A stretch of 64,000 bases of DNA from Rhizobium sp. (GCA_019459285.1 JAIBEL010000058.1:1-64000), one strand, 5' to 3'; numbered from the stretch's first letter, positions 9,370-24,308 are shown. Program-made: numbers and translations. Notes: generated by a model from the letters alone, not told the origin.

Positions 9370-10446
9370 TCAGTTTTCACCGGCGGCACGTATGGCCCGG
9401 CTACGGCTGTGCACGGCCTCGACCAGGATGCTGACGTTGTCCGGGTTGGTGAATTGCGAAATGCCGTGGCCGAGGTTGAACACATGGCCGGGATGGTTGC
9501 CGTAGCCGTCGATGATGCGTGCGGCTTCGCTGCGGATGATGTCGGGCGTGCCGTGCAGGGCGCTGGGATCGAGATTGCCTTGCAACGCCACCCGGTTGCC
9601 CACGCGGCGGCGTGCTTCGCCGATGTCGGTGCTCCAGTCGAGGCCGACCGCATCTGCGCCGCAGGCGGCGATGGCTTCCAGCCAGTTGCCCCCCCCTTTG
9701 GTGAAGACGATGCTCGGTACCCGCCGGCCGTCGCGTTCCTTGATCAAGCCGTCGACGATGCGTGTCATGTAGGTGAGCGAGAATTCCTGATAGGCATGCG
9801 GCGTCAGGCTGCCGCCCCAGGAGTCGAAAATCATCACGGCCTGGGCGCCGGCTTCGATCTGCGCATTGAGGTAGTCGGTCACGGCCCGGGTGTTCACTTC
9901 GAGGATGCGATGCAGCAGGTCGGGGCGGCTGTACAGCATGGTCTTGATGTGGCGGTAGTCGTCCGAACCGCCGCCTTCGATCATGTAGCAGGCCAGCGTG
10001 TAGGGACTGCCGGAGAAACCGATCAACGGCACCGATCCGTCGAGCGCGCGACGGATCGAACGCACCGCATCCATCACGTAGCCGAGTTTGTCGGTCGGAT
10101 CGGGGGCGGAAAGGTCGCGGATTTCCCATTCGTCGCGCAGCGGGCGCTCGAAGCGCGGACCTTCGCCGGCCGAGAAGTACAGGCCCAGTCCCATCGCATC
10201 GGGCACGGTGAGGATGTCGGAAAACAGGATCGCGGCATCGAGCGGGTAGCGCGCCAGCGGCTGCAGTGTCACTTCGGTCGCCAGATCGGGGGTCTTGCAC
10301 AGGGTCAGAAAATCCCCTGCACGTGCGCGCGTGGCGTTGTATTCCGGCAGGTAGCGCCCGGCCTGGCGCATCAGCCACAACGGCGTGTAATCAGTAGGCT
10401 GGCGCAGCAGCGCGCGCAGGAAAGTATCGTTCTTGAGGGCAGACAT
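9370..10446 (-). CDS. hemE: Uroporphyrinogen decarboxylase
   Basis: Cytoplasmic haem-pathway enzyme converting uroporphyrinogen III to coproporphyrinogen III. The 358-residue protein shows the invariant [10 protein letters not shown] active-site segment near residues 26-35, the [12 protein letters not shown] region with the catalytic Asp, [17 protein letters not shown], and the C-terminal NLGHGI motif. Full length. The gene stands 115 bases from the Tim44-like gene. Confidence 0.97.
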   Translation of the reverse strand: MSALKNDTFLRALLRQPTDYTPLWLMRQAGRYLPEYNATRARAGDFLTLCKTPDLATEVTLQPLARYPLDAAILFSDILTVPDAMGLGLYFSAGEGPRFERPLRDEWEIRDLSAPDPTDKLGYVMDAVRSIRRALDGSVPLIGFSGSPYTLACYMIEGGGSDDYRHIKTMLYSRPDLLHRILEVNTRAVTDYLNAQIEAGAQAVMIFDSWGGSLTPHAYQEFSLTYMTRIVDGLIKERDGRRVPSIVFTKGGGNWLEAIAACGADAVGLDWSTDIGEARRRVGNRVALQGNLDPSALHGTPDIIRSEAARIIDGYGNHPGHVFNLGHGISQFTNPDNVSILVEAVHSRSRAIRAAGEN

Positions 10447-10512
10447 GAAGCGGGCCAGGACGCAAAGCCGGCATTTTAGCAGGCTTGGCGTCGCTGACCC
10501 GGCGAGGGCCGG

Positions 10513-10744
10513 TCAGGCGCGGCGGAAAGACCATGCGCCGCGGCCGGCCGGGATGCCGTAGTCGTGCACATAGACGGTTCCGCTTTTGCCTTGGTAATGT
10601 CCGGCATGGCAGTTCTGTCGATGGCCGCGGTCATCATCGTGGTGCTCTTTGTAATAGGCGTGCGCCGGTGCGTGCTCGGGTGGATCGGCCCACCGTGCTG
10701 CTGCCCGCGAGCGCCGCCAAGGCCAGTGTGACGGGCACGTTCAT
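10513..10744 (-). pseudogene. Small secreted protein gene broken by a one-base frameshift
   Basis: From an ATG at 10744 with an AGGAG ribosome-binding site the frame codes a signal-peptide start (MNVPVTLALAALAGS) but then runs into an early stop. In the frame shifted by one base, sense sequence continues (ADPPEHAPAHAYYKEHH, later GHYQGKSGTVYVHDYGIP) to a stop at 10513. The joined product would be a His-rich exported protein of about 76 residues. The total length (232) is one base over a codon multiple, consistent with one inserted base near 10690-10700. It is either a recent pseudogene or a sequencing error. Most of the gap between hemE and the next gene is this gene. Confidence 0.55.
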
Positions 10745-10803
10745 GACTTGCTCCTTATTTACCTTCGATTGGGCGTTCGATCCGCAGCCGGTGGCGACCG
10801 GGT

Positions 10804-11214
10804 TCAACGGGGCCGGGTATTGTAGGCATAGCGTGCCTGGCGGTCATGCCGTTCCGCCCGGATGTTGCGGTCGGCCTGATTGAGCGCATGGTCGAGGCGC
10901 TGGAACTCGCGGGCGTCGATGATGCCGTCGGCGCGGAAATGACGCTCCATGGCCTGGATCTCGTGCTGCTCACGCATCAGGTCGCGGACTTCGTGGCGGG
11001 TCAGACTACCGTTATGGTTGCCGGCCTCAATGCGATCCATCTGCCGTGCCTGGCGCGTATTGATCTGCTGGCTGTATGCCTGGCTTTGCTGGTAGGCGTG
11101 CCTGACCTGAGGGTGACCGTTACGATTCCAGTCGGCTTGCGCGGCGGTCGCCATGAGGCTCAGACCCCCCAGCATCAGCATGCCGAGACGGGTTTTAATC
11201 AGTGTGGTTTTCAT
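10804..11214 (-). CDS. Small exported protein of unknown function
   Basis: A 136-residue protein with a clear signal peptide (MKTTLIKTRLGMLMLGGLSL ... AQA) and a charged, Gln/Arg-rich helical mature part containing an EF-hand-like stretch (NHNGSLTRHEVRDL and DGIIDAREFQRLD). I chose the ATG at 11214 because an AGGAG site precedes it and it begins the signal peptide; the frame is open upstream to 11280. Function unknown; it probably forms a small periplasmic-protein cluster with the broken gene next to it. Confidence 0.7.
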   Translation of the reverse strand: MKTTLIKTRLGMLMLGGLSLMATAAQADWNRNGHPQVRHAYQQSQAYSQQINTRQARQMDRIEAGNHNGSLTRHEVRDLMREQHEIQAMERHFRADGIIDAREFQRLDHALNQADRNIRAERHDRQARYAYNTRPR

Positions 11215-11531
11215 GAGGTGGCTCCTGTACGGTTGATCAATGTCCCCGTCGAAATCTTTTGCGTCGGCGGACAATTGCACTCTAGGCGCGCCGTGTAAGC
11301 GGCATGTTCGGGGCAGGTAACCACATGTAACGCAATGTAACGTCCGGGCGGGCTAATGTTTTTCCGAGTCGGGCCGATTCATGATCGACAATGGACGATT
11401 CCCGCGTAACGCGGCTAATCCCGATTCTTTGATTTTTGAGCCTGGCCCGCCCATTCGGCCGCGTACATAAATAGGTTAGAATTTTCGACTTTTCTAAAAA
11501 TCCATAACCCGTCCCTCTAGGAGAACTTCCG
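11215..11531. promoter_or_regulatory. Divergent intergenic region upstream of the FadL-type porin
   Basis: The 317 bases between two divergent genes contain no further reading frame that I can support. An AT-rich stretch at about 11465-11505 with TAGAAT at 11477-11482 is a plausible -10 element for the porin gene, and AGGAGAA before 11532 is its ribosome-binding site. A direct repeat of the type ATGTAACG occurs at about 11324-11342. Confidence 0.35.
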
Positions 11532-12686
11532 ATGCAACTGAATAAACTCGCGGCCACGCTTGCCGCGGCGGGCCTTGCTGTGCCCGGTTTGGCCCTGGCT
11601 ACCAACGGCATGCTCATGGAGGGCTACGGTCCCATCGCCGCGGGTATGGGCGGCGCGTCCATGGCCTATGACAACGGCACGGCCGCCATGGCGAACAACC
11701 CGGCCACGCTGGGCCTGATGGCGGACGGCAGCCGGGTCGACGTGATGCTCGGTTTCGTGGGTCCGGACGTCAAGACGTCCATGGGGATCGGCAAATCCAA
11801 AGCGGACGCCTTCTACATGCCGGCATTCGGCTACGCGAAAAAGCAGGGCAAGCTGACCTACGGCGCCGGCATCTACGGCCAGGGCGGCATGGGCACCGAG
11901 TACGCCAGCGGCGACATGGCGCAGGTGAGCGTCGGGCGCGTGATTTTCCCGCTGGCCTACGCGGTCAACGACCGCTTCAACGTGGGTGGCAGCGTCGACC
12001 TCGTCTGGGCCGGGATGGACATGGTGGTGACCGGATACGGCATCAATTTCAAGGACGGCAGCGATTTCACCGGCGCCGCCAAGGGCTACAGCCTGGCAGC
12101 CAAGCTGGGTTTCACCTACAAGCTGGCCGACGCGCTCACCGTCGGCGGTGTCTATCAATCCGCCGGCAATCTACCCGACCTCAAGGACGGCATCTACAAG
12201 GTGAAGGGCTTCGACATGCCGGCCACCCTGGGCCTGGGTCTGGCCTGGCAGGCGAACGACCGGCTCATGGTCGCGGCCGACGTCAAGGACGTGCTGTGGG
12301 GCAGCAGCATGAATACCGTGACCATTTACAAGAATGGCGCCGTCGTTGCCCCCTTCCAGCAGGACTGGAACGACCAGATCGTGCTGTCGCTGGGTCTCGC
12401 CTACAAATTCAACGACGCCCTGACCGGCCGCATCGGCTACAACCATGGCAAGAATCCGATCCCGGATCAGTTCGTCAACTACCTGTGGCCGGCGATCGTC
12501 GAGAACCACTACACGGCGGGCTTCGGCTATGCCTTCAGCAAGCAGTCCACCGTGAATTTCGCATTGAGCTATTCGCCCAGGATTTCGGTGACCGGTACGG
12601 GCCCCAATCCGCCCGCCGGCAACGGCGGCATGGTCATCGATCATAGCCAGCTGAACTGGCAGTTGATGTACAGCTACGCATTCTGA
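11532..12686 (+). CDS. OmpP1/FadL-family outer-membrane transport protein
   Basis: Outer-membrane beta-barrel of the FadL/TodX family, which carries hydrophobic compounds across the outer membrane. The 384-residue product begins with a signal peptide ending ALA, followed by the family's N-terminal plug motif (TNGMLMEGYGPIAAGMGG ... NNPATL). The rest is alternating amphipathic strands, and it ends with the aromatic barrel signature YSYAF. Substrate not predictable. It is the only plus-strand gene in its neighbourhood. Confidence 0.88.
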   Translation: MQLNKLAATLAAAGLAVPGLALATNGMLMEGYGPIAAGMGGASMAYDNGTAAMANNPATLGLMADGSRVDVMLGFVGPDVKTSMGIGKSKADAFYMPAFGYAKKQGKLTYGAGIYGQGGMGTEYASGDMAQVSVGRVIFPLAYAVNDRFNVGGSVDLVWAGMDMVVTGYGINFKDGSDFTGAAKGYSLAAKLGFTYKLADALTVGGVYQSAGNLPDLKDGIYKVKGFDMPATLGLGLAWQANDRLMVAADVKDVLWGSSMNTVTIYKNGAVVAPFQQDWNDQIVLSLGLAYKFNDALTGRIGYNHGKNPIPDQFVNYLWPAIVENHYTAGFGYAFSKQSTVNFALSYSPRISVTGTGPNPPAGNGGMVIDHSQLNWQLMYSYAF

Positions 12687-12709
12687 TTGCCGTTTCGATC
12701 CACACCCAG

Positions 12710-12741
12710 CCGGTGGCGCGTACGTGCCACCGGCTTTTTTG
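12710..12741 (+). terminator. Rho-independent terminator after the FadL-type gene
   Basis: GCCGGTGGC is repeated inverted as GCCACCGGC around a short loop, followed directly by six Ts (12736-12741), 23 bases past the stop codon. Confidence 0.88.
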
Positions 12742-12775
12742 TGTGTGTGGTTTCCCACCTCCTACCGGCATGGCC

Positions 12776-13138
12776 CTACTGTTTCGGCATGTCGGAGCCA
12801 GACTGCGTGCCGTCCGAGAGGGCTTCGTGGGCGGGTGCAGCCGCCTCCGGGCTGGCGGACGGTGTGTTCATCTGCGGGGAACGCGCATCTTCCGTCTGCA
12901 TGTCCTTGATGGCCTGGTCGACCTGGTCGCCGGCCTGTTCCACCGGACCCTTGCTGTCACAGCCATTCAGCGCCAGCAGGGACGTCAGCAGCGCCAGTAC
13001 GCCGTATGAGGCATGCCAGGCATGGGCCCGCTTCGATTTTCTCGGGGCGGCGCCCAGCAACCGGATTCCTGCGCCGGCGCCGCTCCATTCGTACAGCCGC
13101 ATATGCTCATCGTTGAGGTGTTGCGTGGTTTGGTACAT
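12776..13138 (-). CDS. Putative membrane-anchored protein or lipoprotein
   Basis: A 120-residue protein of unknown function. From the ATG at 13138 (AGGAG upstream) there is a hydrophilic N-terminal section of about 44 residues, then one hydrophobic segment (GVLALLTSLLALNG) followed at once by Cys60, which looks like a lipobox. The C-terminal part is acidic and Pro/Ala-rich. A lipobox so far from the start is odd: either the long N-terminus is real and the segment is an ordinary membrane anchor, or this is a lipoprotein fused to a short leader. It sits in a set of small stress-type genes. Confidence 0.55.
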   Translation of the reverse strand: MYQTTQHLNDEHMRLYEWSGAGAGIRLLGAAPRKSKRAHAWHASYGVLALLTSLLALNGCDSKGPVEQAGDQVDQAIKDMQTEDARSPQMNTPSASPEAAAPAHEALSDGTQSGSDMPKQ

Positions 13139-13201
13139 ATGAATTCTCCTGATTGTCGGCCGGGCGGCGCCTGCCGCCACCCGGCCTGATCCGTCCAGCG
13201 G

Positions 13202-13681
13202 TCAATTCTTGATCTGCAGGGTGTTCTTGACCTCGGTGACGCCTTTGACACTGCGCGCGATTTTCTCGGCCTCGGCGACCTGTGTAGCGTTGTTGACCCA
13301 GCCGGCCAACTGCACCGTCCCTTTGTGGGTCTCCACGTCCACGCCGAGTCCCTTCATGCCTTCGTTTTTCAGCAACATTGTCTTGACCTTGGTGGTGATC
13401 CAAGCGTCATCGGCATACTTGCCGGCCTTGATGCGGTCGCCGCTGGAATCGGCCTTGACGAGCTCATCCGGGCTCAGGCTGTTGTCATGGTTGGTATCAC
13501 CATCGCGGAAGGCTTGCGCTTGGCCGCCCTGTTCCTGGAATTCCGCCAGGCTGATCTTGCCGTCGCCGTTGCTGTCGTAGGTTTTGAAGCTGGCCGTCGC
13601 AGCCAGGGCCTGACCCGCAACACCCGCGCTGAACATGCTGGCAAGCGCCAGCTTCAAGAGCGTTCGATTAAGATGTTTCAT
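13202..13681 (-). CDS. Periplasmic EF-hand plus BON domain protein
   Basis: A 159-residue exported protein: signal peptide (MKHLNRTLLKLALASMFSAG ... ALA), two EF-hand-type calcium-binding loops (DSNGDGKISLAEF and DTNHDNSLSPDEL), then a BON domain (ITTKVKTMLLKNEG ... VQLAGWVNNATQVAEAEKI) of the OsmY type that associates with membranes. I start at 13681 because GGAG lies 7 bases upstream; two in-frame ATGs lie just before. The EF-hand half is closely similar to the next gene, suggesting duplication with domain gain. Confidence 0.8.
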   Translation of the reverse strand: MKHLNRTLLKLALASMFSAGVAGQALAATASFKTYDSNGDGKISLAEFQEQGGQAQAFRDGDTNHDNSLSPDELVKADSSGDRIKAGKYADDAWITTKVKTMLLKNEGMKGLGVDVETHKGTVQLAGWVNNATQVAEAEKIARSVKGVTEVKNTLQIKN

Positions 13682-13746
13682 GTTCATCTCCATTTACATA
13701 GGGGGATTCCATCCGGGGCGCATGCGCCAACCGGCCGTCCGGATGT

Positions 13747-14061
13747 TCACAGGCGATCGTTGGGGCCCGGCATGCCCGGGGCCGCAGGATTGGCGGGTGC
13801 CGCGGGGGGCGTGGACGCGCTGCCTTTCTTGACGTATTCGTCGTGGCTCAGGCCACCGTCGCCGTTGGCGTCGATCATGCGGAACGTGCCTTCGCTGCCG
13901 CCCTGAGCCTGGTATTCCTGCTGGCTGATCTTGCCGTCGCCGTTGCTGTCATAGGTTTTGAAGTCGGCCGCCGTCGACGCGGCCAGAACGGATGTGGACG
14001 CGGCAGCCCCCAGCACGCTGGCCAGCGTCAAGGTCGTCAAGCGGTAGTGAATGAATTTCAT
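13747..14061 (-). CDS. Small periplasmic EF-hand protein
   Basis: A 104-residue exported protein with a signal peptide (MKFIHYRLTTLTLASVLGAA ... LAA) and two EF-hand loops (DSNGDGKISQQEY and DANGDGGLSHDEY), ending in a Pro/Ala-rich tail. Start at 14061 is supported by AGGAG. It shares the segment FKTYDSNGDGKIS with the downstream EF-hand/BON protein and is its likely paralogue. Calcium binding is inferred from the loops. Confidence 0.8.
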   Translation of the reverse strand: MKFIHYRLTTLTLASVLGAAASTSVLAASTAADFKTYDSNGDGKISQQEYQAQGGSEGTFRMIDANGDGGLSHDEYVKKGSASTPPAAPANPAAPGMPGPNDRL

Positions 14062-14301
14062 GGCTATCTCCTGTAATGGGTTGAGTCGAATGCACATGCA
14101 CTCAAGCGGACTACAGCGACGACCGTGCCAGTTATTTTTTCATCTTTTGAATCAAAACCTTGAGATGGGGCGGCGGCAATTTTTCCAGGATCATGGGGCC
14201 TCGGCTGCGCAGATATGTCGTCGACTGGCGACACATGGGTGTGCTGTTTTATAAGATCATGTTTTTTCTTGTTATTTTTGTATGGCGACGGCGACAGGCC
14301 A

Positions 14302-14328
14302 TAAAAAAGGGAGCCTGGGCTCCCCTTT
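14302..14328 (-). terminator. Rho-independent terminator of the DUF1328 gene
   Basis: A GGGAGC/GCTCCC stem flanked by an A-tract on one side and T-tract on the other; read on the minus strand it ends in TTTTTT, 19 bases after the stop of the gene at 14347. Confidence 0.8.
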
Positions 14329-14346
14329 TCATGCGGCATGACGGAT

Positions 14347-14514
14347 TTACATGGTCGGCGGGCGGCGGCCCGTGGCCAGCATGACAAGAAACACGACCAG
14401 GCCCACGACAAACAGGATTTTTGCGATCCAGGCTGCGGTGCCGGCTACGCCGGCAAAGCCGAAAATTCCGGCGATGATGGCAAGGATCAGGAACGTGATG
14501 GCCCATCCAAACAT
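14347..14514 (-). CDS. DUF1328 small membrane protein
   Basis: A 55-residue protein with two membrane helices ([20 protein letters not shown] and [20 protein letters not shown]) joined by a Gly/Ala turn and a short basic tail. This is the length and pattern of the DUF1328/YtjA family, which often lies with osmotic-stress and BON-domain genes, as here. Start at 14514 has an AGAGGAG site. Molecular function unknown. The bases 14062-14346 before it hold only its terminator. Confidence 0.82.
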   Translation of the reverse strand: MFGWAITFLILAIIAGIFGFAGVAGTAAWIAKILFVVGLVVFLVMLATGRRPPTM

Positions 14515-14673
14515 GATGTTCTCCTCTGAGAGTTGATAAATGCCCCGAAGGCGGTATCCCCTCAATGCAGAGTGTGTGCCAGACGAAAATTTCTTTTTGA
14601 ATCAAGGGACCGCAAGGCCGCCGTGCAAGCCAGCGGCGGCCTGGGTGGTGTGGACGTCGCCCCTGCCCGACAT

Positions 14674-16026
14674 TCAGTCGGCTTCGTCGCGATCCTTGAA
14701 CAGCGCGGGGGTGAGGTCGTGGCGCTGCAACAGCCGGTAAACCTCGGTGCGATTGCGGCCGGCCAGGCGGGCCACTTCACTGACCTGGCCGCGCGTCAGC
14801 TTCAGCAGGGTGATGAGGTAATCGCGCTCGAAGGCCGCGCGCGCCTCGGCCAGCGGCTGGATGTCGGCGGGTTTGTCGCGCAATGCCCGCCCGACGAGCG
14901 TGGCCGGGATGGTTGTGGTGGTGCACAGGGCGACGCATTGTTCCAGGACGTTGTGCAGCTGCCGGATATTGCCCGGCCAGTCGGCCGCCACCAGCATGTC
15001 GAGCGCATCGGGCGCAAAGCTGTGGATGCGGCGGCGGTATTTTTCCGTCAGCAGACTCAGGAAATGCTGCGCCAGCAACGGGATGTCCTCGCGCCGTTCG
15101 CGCAACGGCGGCAGCGTCAGGTTGACCACGTTCAGCCGGTAATACAGATCTTCGCGAAACTCGCCGCTGACGATGGCCTCCTCCAGGTTGCGATGGGTGG
15201 CCGAGAGAATGCGCACGTCGACGGCGCGCGTCTCGGTCGCGCCGACCGGACGCACTTCGCTCTCCTGCAGTACGCGCAGCAGCTTGACCTGCAAGGGCGG
15301 GGGCATGTCGCCGATCTCGTCGAGAAACACGGTGCCGCCTTGCGCGCTGAGGAACAGGCCGGGATGGTCGCGCCCCGCGCCGGTGAAGGCGCCCTTGACA
15401 TGGCCGAACAGTTCCGATTCGAGCAGTTCGGCGGGGATCGCGCCGCAGTTGATCGCGACGAAGGGCTTGGCGTGGCGCGGGCTGGCGCGATGGATCGCGC
15501 GCGCCAGCAATTCCTTGCCGGTACCCGATTCGCCCTGGATCATCAGCGCGGCATCAATCTGGGCGGCCAGCCGGGCTTCGGCCAGCAGCGTGTCCATCGC
15601 CGGGCTGGCTGTGACAATGTCGCTGCGCCAACCGTCGTCGTGTGTCTCGGGACTGCTGCCGGCCAGCCGGGTGGCGCGCTTCAGCAGGTCGACCAGCGTG
15701 GGCGCGTCGTAGGGCTTGGTCAGGTAGCCGAACAGCCCTTGCTGGGTGGCGGCCACCGCGTCCGGGATGGTGCCGTGCGCGGTCAGCACGATCACCGGCA
15801 GCGACGGGTCGCGGGCATGGATGGCCCGAAACAAGGCCATGCCGTCGATGCCGCCCATCTGCATGTCGGTCAGCACGGCGTCGGGCCGCGCCAGCGCCAG
15901 CTGTGCCAGGGCGGCCTCGCCGCTGTCGACCGCCTCGATCTTGAACCCGTTGGCTTCCAGCCGCAGGGTAATCAGTTCGCGCAGGGCCGCGTCGTCGTCC
16001 ACGACCAGGATGGCAGGTTTCTTCAT
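14674..16026 (-). CDS. Sigma-54-dependent response regulator (QseF/GlrR-like)
   Basis: A 450-residue NtrC-type activator: receiver domain (VVDDDAALRE, phosphoacceptor Asp in VLTDMQMGG), AAA+ domain with Walker A GESGTGKELLARAIH, the sigma-54 contact loop GAFTGA, Walker B FLDEIGDM, and a C-terminal Fis-type helix-turn-helix (GQVSEVARLAGRNRTEVYRLL). It overlaps by 4 bases the lipoprotein gene upstream, which overlaps the kinase gene in the same way. The kinase-lipoprotein-regulator order matches qseE-qseG-qseF (glrK-yfhG-glrR) of other proteobacteria. Targets are unknown. Confidence 0.9.
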   Translation of the reverse strand: MKKPAILVVDDDAALRELITLRLEANGFKIEAVDSGEAALAQLALARPDAVLTDMQMGGIDGMALFRAIHARDPSLPVIVLTAHGTIPDAVAATQQGLFGYLTKPYDAPTLVDLLKRATRLAGSSPETHDDGWRSDIVTASPAMDTLLAEARLAAQIDAALMIQGESGTGKELLARAIHRASPRHAKPFVAINCGAIPAELLESELFGHVKGAFTGAGRDHPGLFLSAQGGTVFLDEIGDMPPPLQVKLLRVLQESEVRPVGATETRAVDVRILSATHRNLEEAIVSGEFREDLYYRLNVVNLTLPPLRERREDIPLLAQHFLSLLTEKYRRRIHSFAPDALDMLVAADWPGNIRQLHNVLEQCVALCTTTTIPATLVGRALRDKPADIQPLAEARAAFERDYLITLLKLTRGQVSEVARLAGRNRTEVYRLLQRHDLTPALFKDRDEAD

Positions 16027-16502
16027 GGCGATTTGGGGAGCGTGTTGCGCTGCTGCAGGGTTTTTTCCAGCGCCTTGATCTGATCGAGCTTGTCCTGCAG
16101 CTCCTGCGCACGCGCGGTCTGCTGCCGGAGTTCGATACGGGCCGTGAGGGATTTTTTCATCAGATCGAGCAGCGTATGCGCGCGGGGATCGACGTCGTCG
16201 ATCATGGCCAGGCTCTTGAGGCTGCGCTCGAACGCATCCACGCTGTCCTCGCGTTCCAGCAGGGCGGCTTGCTGGAAACGCTTGGCGTCGTCGAGGCGGC
16301 GCTCATTGTCCAGTGCAGCCAGTTCGCGCCGGCGCTGTTCGGGAGACAGGGCCGCCACCCGTGACAGCTCGTTCAAGAGCGTCGACGCGCTCAACCCGGA
16401 TAGCCGGCTGGCGGGGATCGCCGGCTGGCCGGGCAGGGGCGGGACGACGCAGGCGCTCAGTGTCAGCATAAGACTGGCAAGCAGGATGGATTTGAAGCTC
16501 AT
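16023..16502 (-). CDS. QseG-like lipoprotein
   Basis: A 159-residue lipoprotein: signal sequence with lipobox LSAC (Cys18), then an extended helical, charged region rich in Glu/Arg/Leu with coiled-coil character, ending in KALEKTLQQRN. It sits between sensor kinase and response regulator with ATGA overlaps on both sides, the place held by QseG/YfhG, which affects the kinase in enterobacteria. The role here is inferred from position. Confidence 0.72.
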   Translation of the reverse strand: MSFKSILLASLMLTLSACVVPPLPGQPAIPASRLSGLSASTLLNELSRVAALSPEQRRRELAALDNERRLDDAKRFQQAALLEREDSVDAFERSLKSLAMIDDVDPRAHTLLDLMKKSLTARIELRQQTARAQELQDKLDQIKALEKTLQQRNTLPKSP

Positions 16503-17965
16503 TCGGTACGCGCCAGGTTAAGGGGGCCACGGGGATCGGGCCACGATAATCGGAAACAGGTCGACCAGGGCGGGTGATCGACCACTTCGGCGTTGCCGCC
16601 GACAGCCAGCAGCGACTCGCGCACGATCGACAGGCCGAGTCCGCTACCGCGGACCACGCTGGCGGGTTGGCGCGCGCCCTGGAAAAACGGCTCGAAAATG
16701 CGGGTGCGTTCGGCTTCCGGGATGCCGCCGCCCTGATCGCATACCCAAACCTCGATCGCGCCGTCGACAGGTGCACTCTTCACCAGGATGTGTCCGCCCT
16801 CGGGGCTGAATTTGACCGCATTGGACAACAGATTGTCGAGTACGGTTTCCAGCTGGCCGCGTTCGGCATGGAGCACCGGCGCGTCGAACTGCGTATCGAC
16901 CTCGATGTGACGCGTATCGAGCGCCAACCTTTGCCGCGTCAGGACGGCATCGAGCGCGTCGCCCAGCGCTTGCGGCGTGGCGGGCGAGGGCGTGGCGTCG
17001 TGCATCATGCTGCTGTAACGGATCAGGTCTTCGATGCGCTTCTGCAGGTCGCGGCTGCCGCTGTCCATGATGCCGACGATGCTGCGCTGGCGCGGGTTGA
17101 GACTGCCCGCCAGTTCGTCGCCCAGCAGCGCCACGCCTTCGCGCAGCGATGCGAGCGGCGTCTTCAGTTCATGCGAGACGTGGCGCAGGAAGCGCAGCTT
17201 CTGTTCTTCCAGCGCCTGCAGACGCTGGCGCAGCCAGTCGATTTCCCGCCCCAGCTCGACGATGTCCTGCGGCCCGCTGATGGCCGGCAAGGGGCGCAGG
17301 TCGGCCTGGCCGAGTTGCTGGATTGAGGTCTTGAGCTGCTTGATCGGGCGGTTGATCATCCAGGAAAACACAGCCGCGAGCAGCAGCGTCAGGGGAATCA
17401 GGGCCAGCGCCAGCACGATCAACCGCCGGCGGGTCGCCTGCACCGTGCCTTCCAGCGCCTGCAATTCGCGTTGCACCGCGGCATCCGCCTGAACAAGCAG
17501 GGTGCGCGCGACATCATGCAAGTCATCGAACGTCGGGTCGAGTGCGTGGAACTGGTCGCTGGCCAGGAATTCACCCGGCCGCACCTGGCGATACAGGGTC
17601 TGGCTGCGCGCCTGCAACGTGGCCAGCGTTGCACGCGAACGGGAGTCGGTGAGCTGCGTATCGAGTTGCGACAACTGGGTGCGCAGTTCGTCGAAGCTTT
17701 GTCGCAGCGCCGGGCCGAATTCGGCGTCCTGCAACAGGTGGTATTGTCCGGCGGCGCGTTGCAACTGGCTGACCGACTCGACGATCTGCCGCACGTCGCG
17801 CGTGACGGCAAGGCTGGTGTGGGTGAACTGGCGCTGGGTTTCGACCACGCCTTGCAGCACGTGCACCGCATTGATCAGGCCGCTGGCCAGCGGCACGATC
17901 AATACGCCCATGGCAACGATGACCAGGATGGTGAACGAACGTGGGTAGTAAGGGCCTGAAAGCAT
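16499..17965 (-). CDS. Sensor histidine kinase (QseE/GlrK-like)
   Basis: A 488-residue membrane kinase. N-terminal membrane helix (SFTILVIVAMGVLIVPLASG), a helical periplasmic domain of about 140 residues, a second membrane helix (LIVLALALIPLTLLLAAVF), a HAMP domain, the HisKA box FLRHVSHELKTPLASLREG with the phosphoacceptor His, and the ATPase domain (NLLSNAVKFSP, VCDQGGGIP, GSGLGLSIV). The frame is open much further upstream through gltD, but that part is a shadow; the ATG at 17965 opens the membrane helix. First gene of the three-gene signalling operon. Confidence 0.88.
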   Translation of the reverse strand: MLSGPYYPRSFTILVIVAMGVLIVPLASGLINAVHVLQGVVETQRQFTHTSLAVTRDVRQIVESVSQLQRAAGQYHLLQDAEFGPALRQSFDELRTQLSQLDTQLTDSRSRATLATLQARSQTLYRQVRPGEFLASDQFHALDPTFDDLHDVARTLLVQADAAVQRELQALEGTVQATRRRLIVLALALIPLTLLLAAVFSWMINRPIKQLKTSIQQLGQADLRPLPAISGPQDIVELGREIDWLRQRLQALEEQKLRFLRHVSHELKTPLASLREGVALLGDELAGSLNPRQRSIVGIMDSGSRDLQKRIEDLIRYSSMMHDATPSPATPQALGDALDAVLTRQRLALDTRHIEVDTQFDAPVLHAERGQLETVLDNLLSNAVKFSPEGGHILVKSAPVDGAIEVWVCDQGGGIPEAERTRIFEPFFQGARQPASVVRGSGLGLSIVRESLLAVGGNAEVVDHPPWSTCFRLSWPDPRGPLNLARTE

Positions 17966-18010
17966 CCGGTAAGGGCGGTCGATGGCAATGCCGCAGCATA
18001 CCCCGATGGG

Positions 18011-18040
18011 TGCACGGGTGCGGCTGGCCGCACCCGTGCA
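18011..18040. terminator. Strong hairpin between gltD and the kinase gene
   Basis: TGCACGGGTGCGG and its exact complement form a 13-bp stem with a CTGG loop, 9 bases past the gltD stop. It has no U-run, so it may be a processing or attenuation hairpin that separates gltBD from the signalling operon rather than a classic terminator. Confidence 0.5.
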
Positions 18041-18048
18041 GGCGGCGG

Positions 18049-23984
<5,936 letters not shown>

Positions 23985-24308
23985 GGTTACGTATGCTCAG
24001 GCAACAGCGGCCTGCCCACAGGGCAAGCCGCAAAATTAAAGCGAAAAGTGCGGCATTTTAATCCCTCAAGCCGCGTGCGGCAATGATTGCCTCCGCCAAG
24101 GCCTTGCCGCGGCAAGGGTTTACGGCCGGACGGCGCCTTAATTGGGAGTGCAGCCGCCCCGGAAAATTCCTTGCCCGGACAGACACGCAGTCCCGCCGCG
24201 CCAACCCCATCCCCTTGTGCAGGCAATCCCTTGCCGACGGGCGGATCCTGCCTGTCAATGTTCCATCCAAATAAGACCATTCGCTATGCTGACGGCAAGA
24301 GGTGCGGC
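23985..24308. promoter_or_regulatory. Divergent region between gltB and the endonuclease-family gene
   Basis: The 324 bases contain an AT-rich block at about 24025-24062 bounded by GCCGCA and TGCGGC (a likely gltB promoter area with dyad symmetry). A 16-base perfect palindrome CCTTGCCGCGGCAAGG lies at 24102-24117. A plus-strand reading frame is open from 24087, but it has no good ribosome-binding site and no family resemblance before 24309. Confidence 0.4.

Noticed and set aside
24087-24308. Longer start for the endonuclease/exonuclease/phosphatase protein
   Set aside because: No ribosome-binding site and Pro-rich non-family sequence; the ATG at 24309 has AGAGG and begins the conserved strand.
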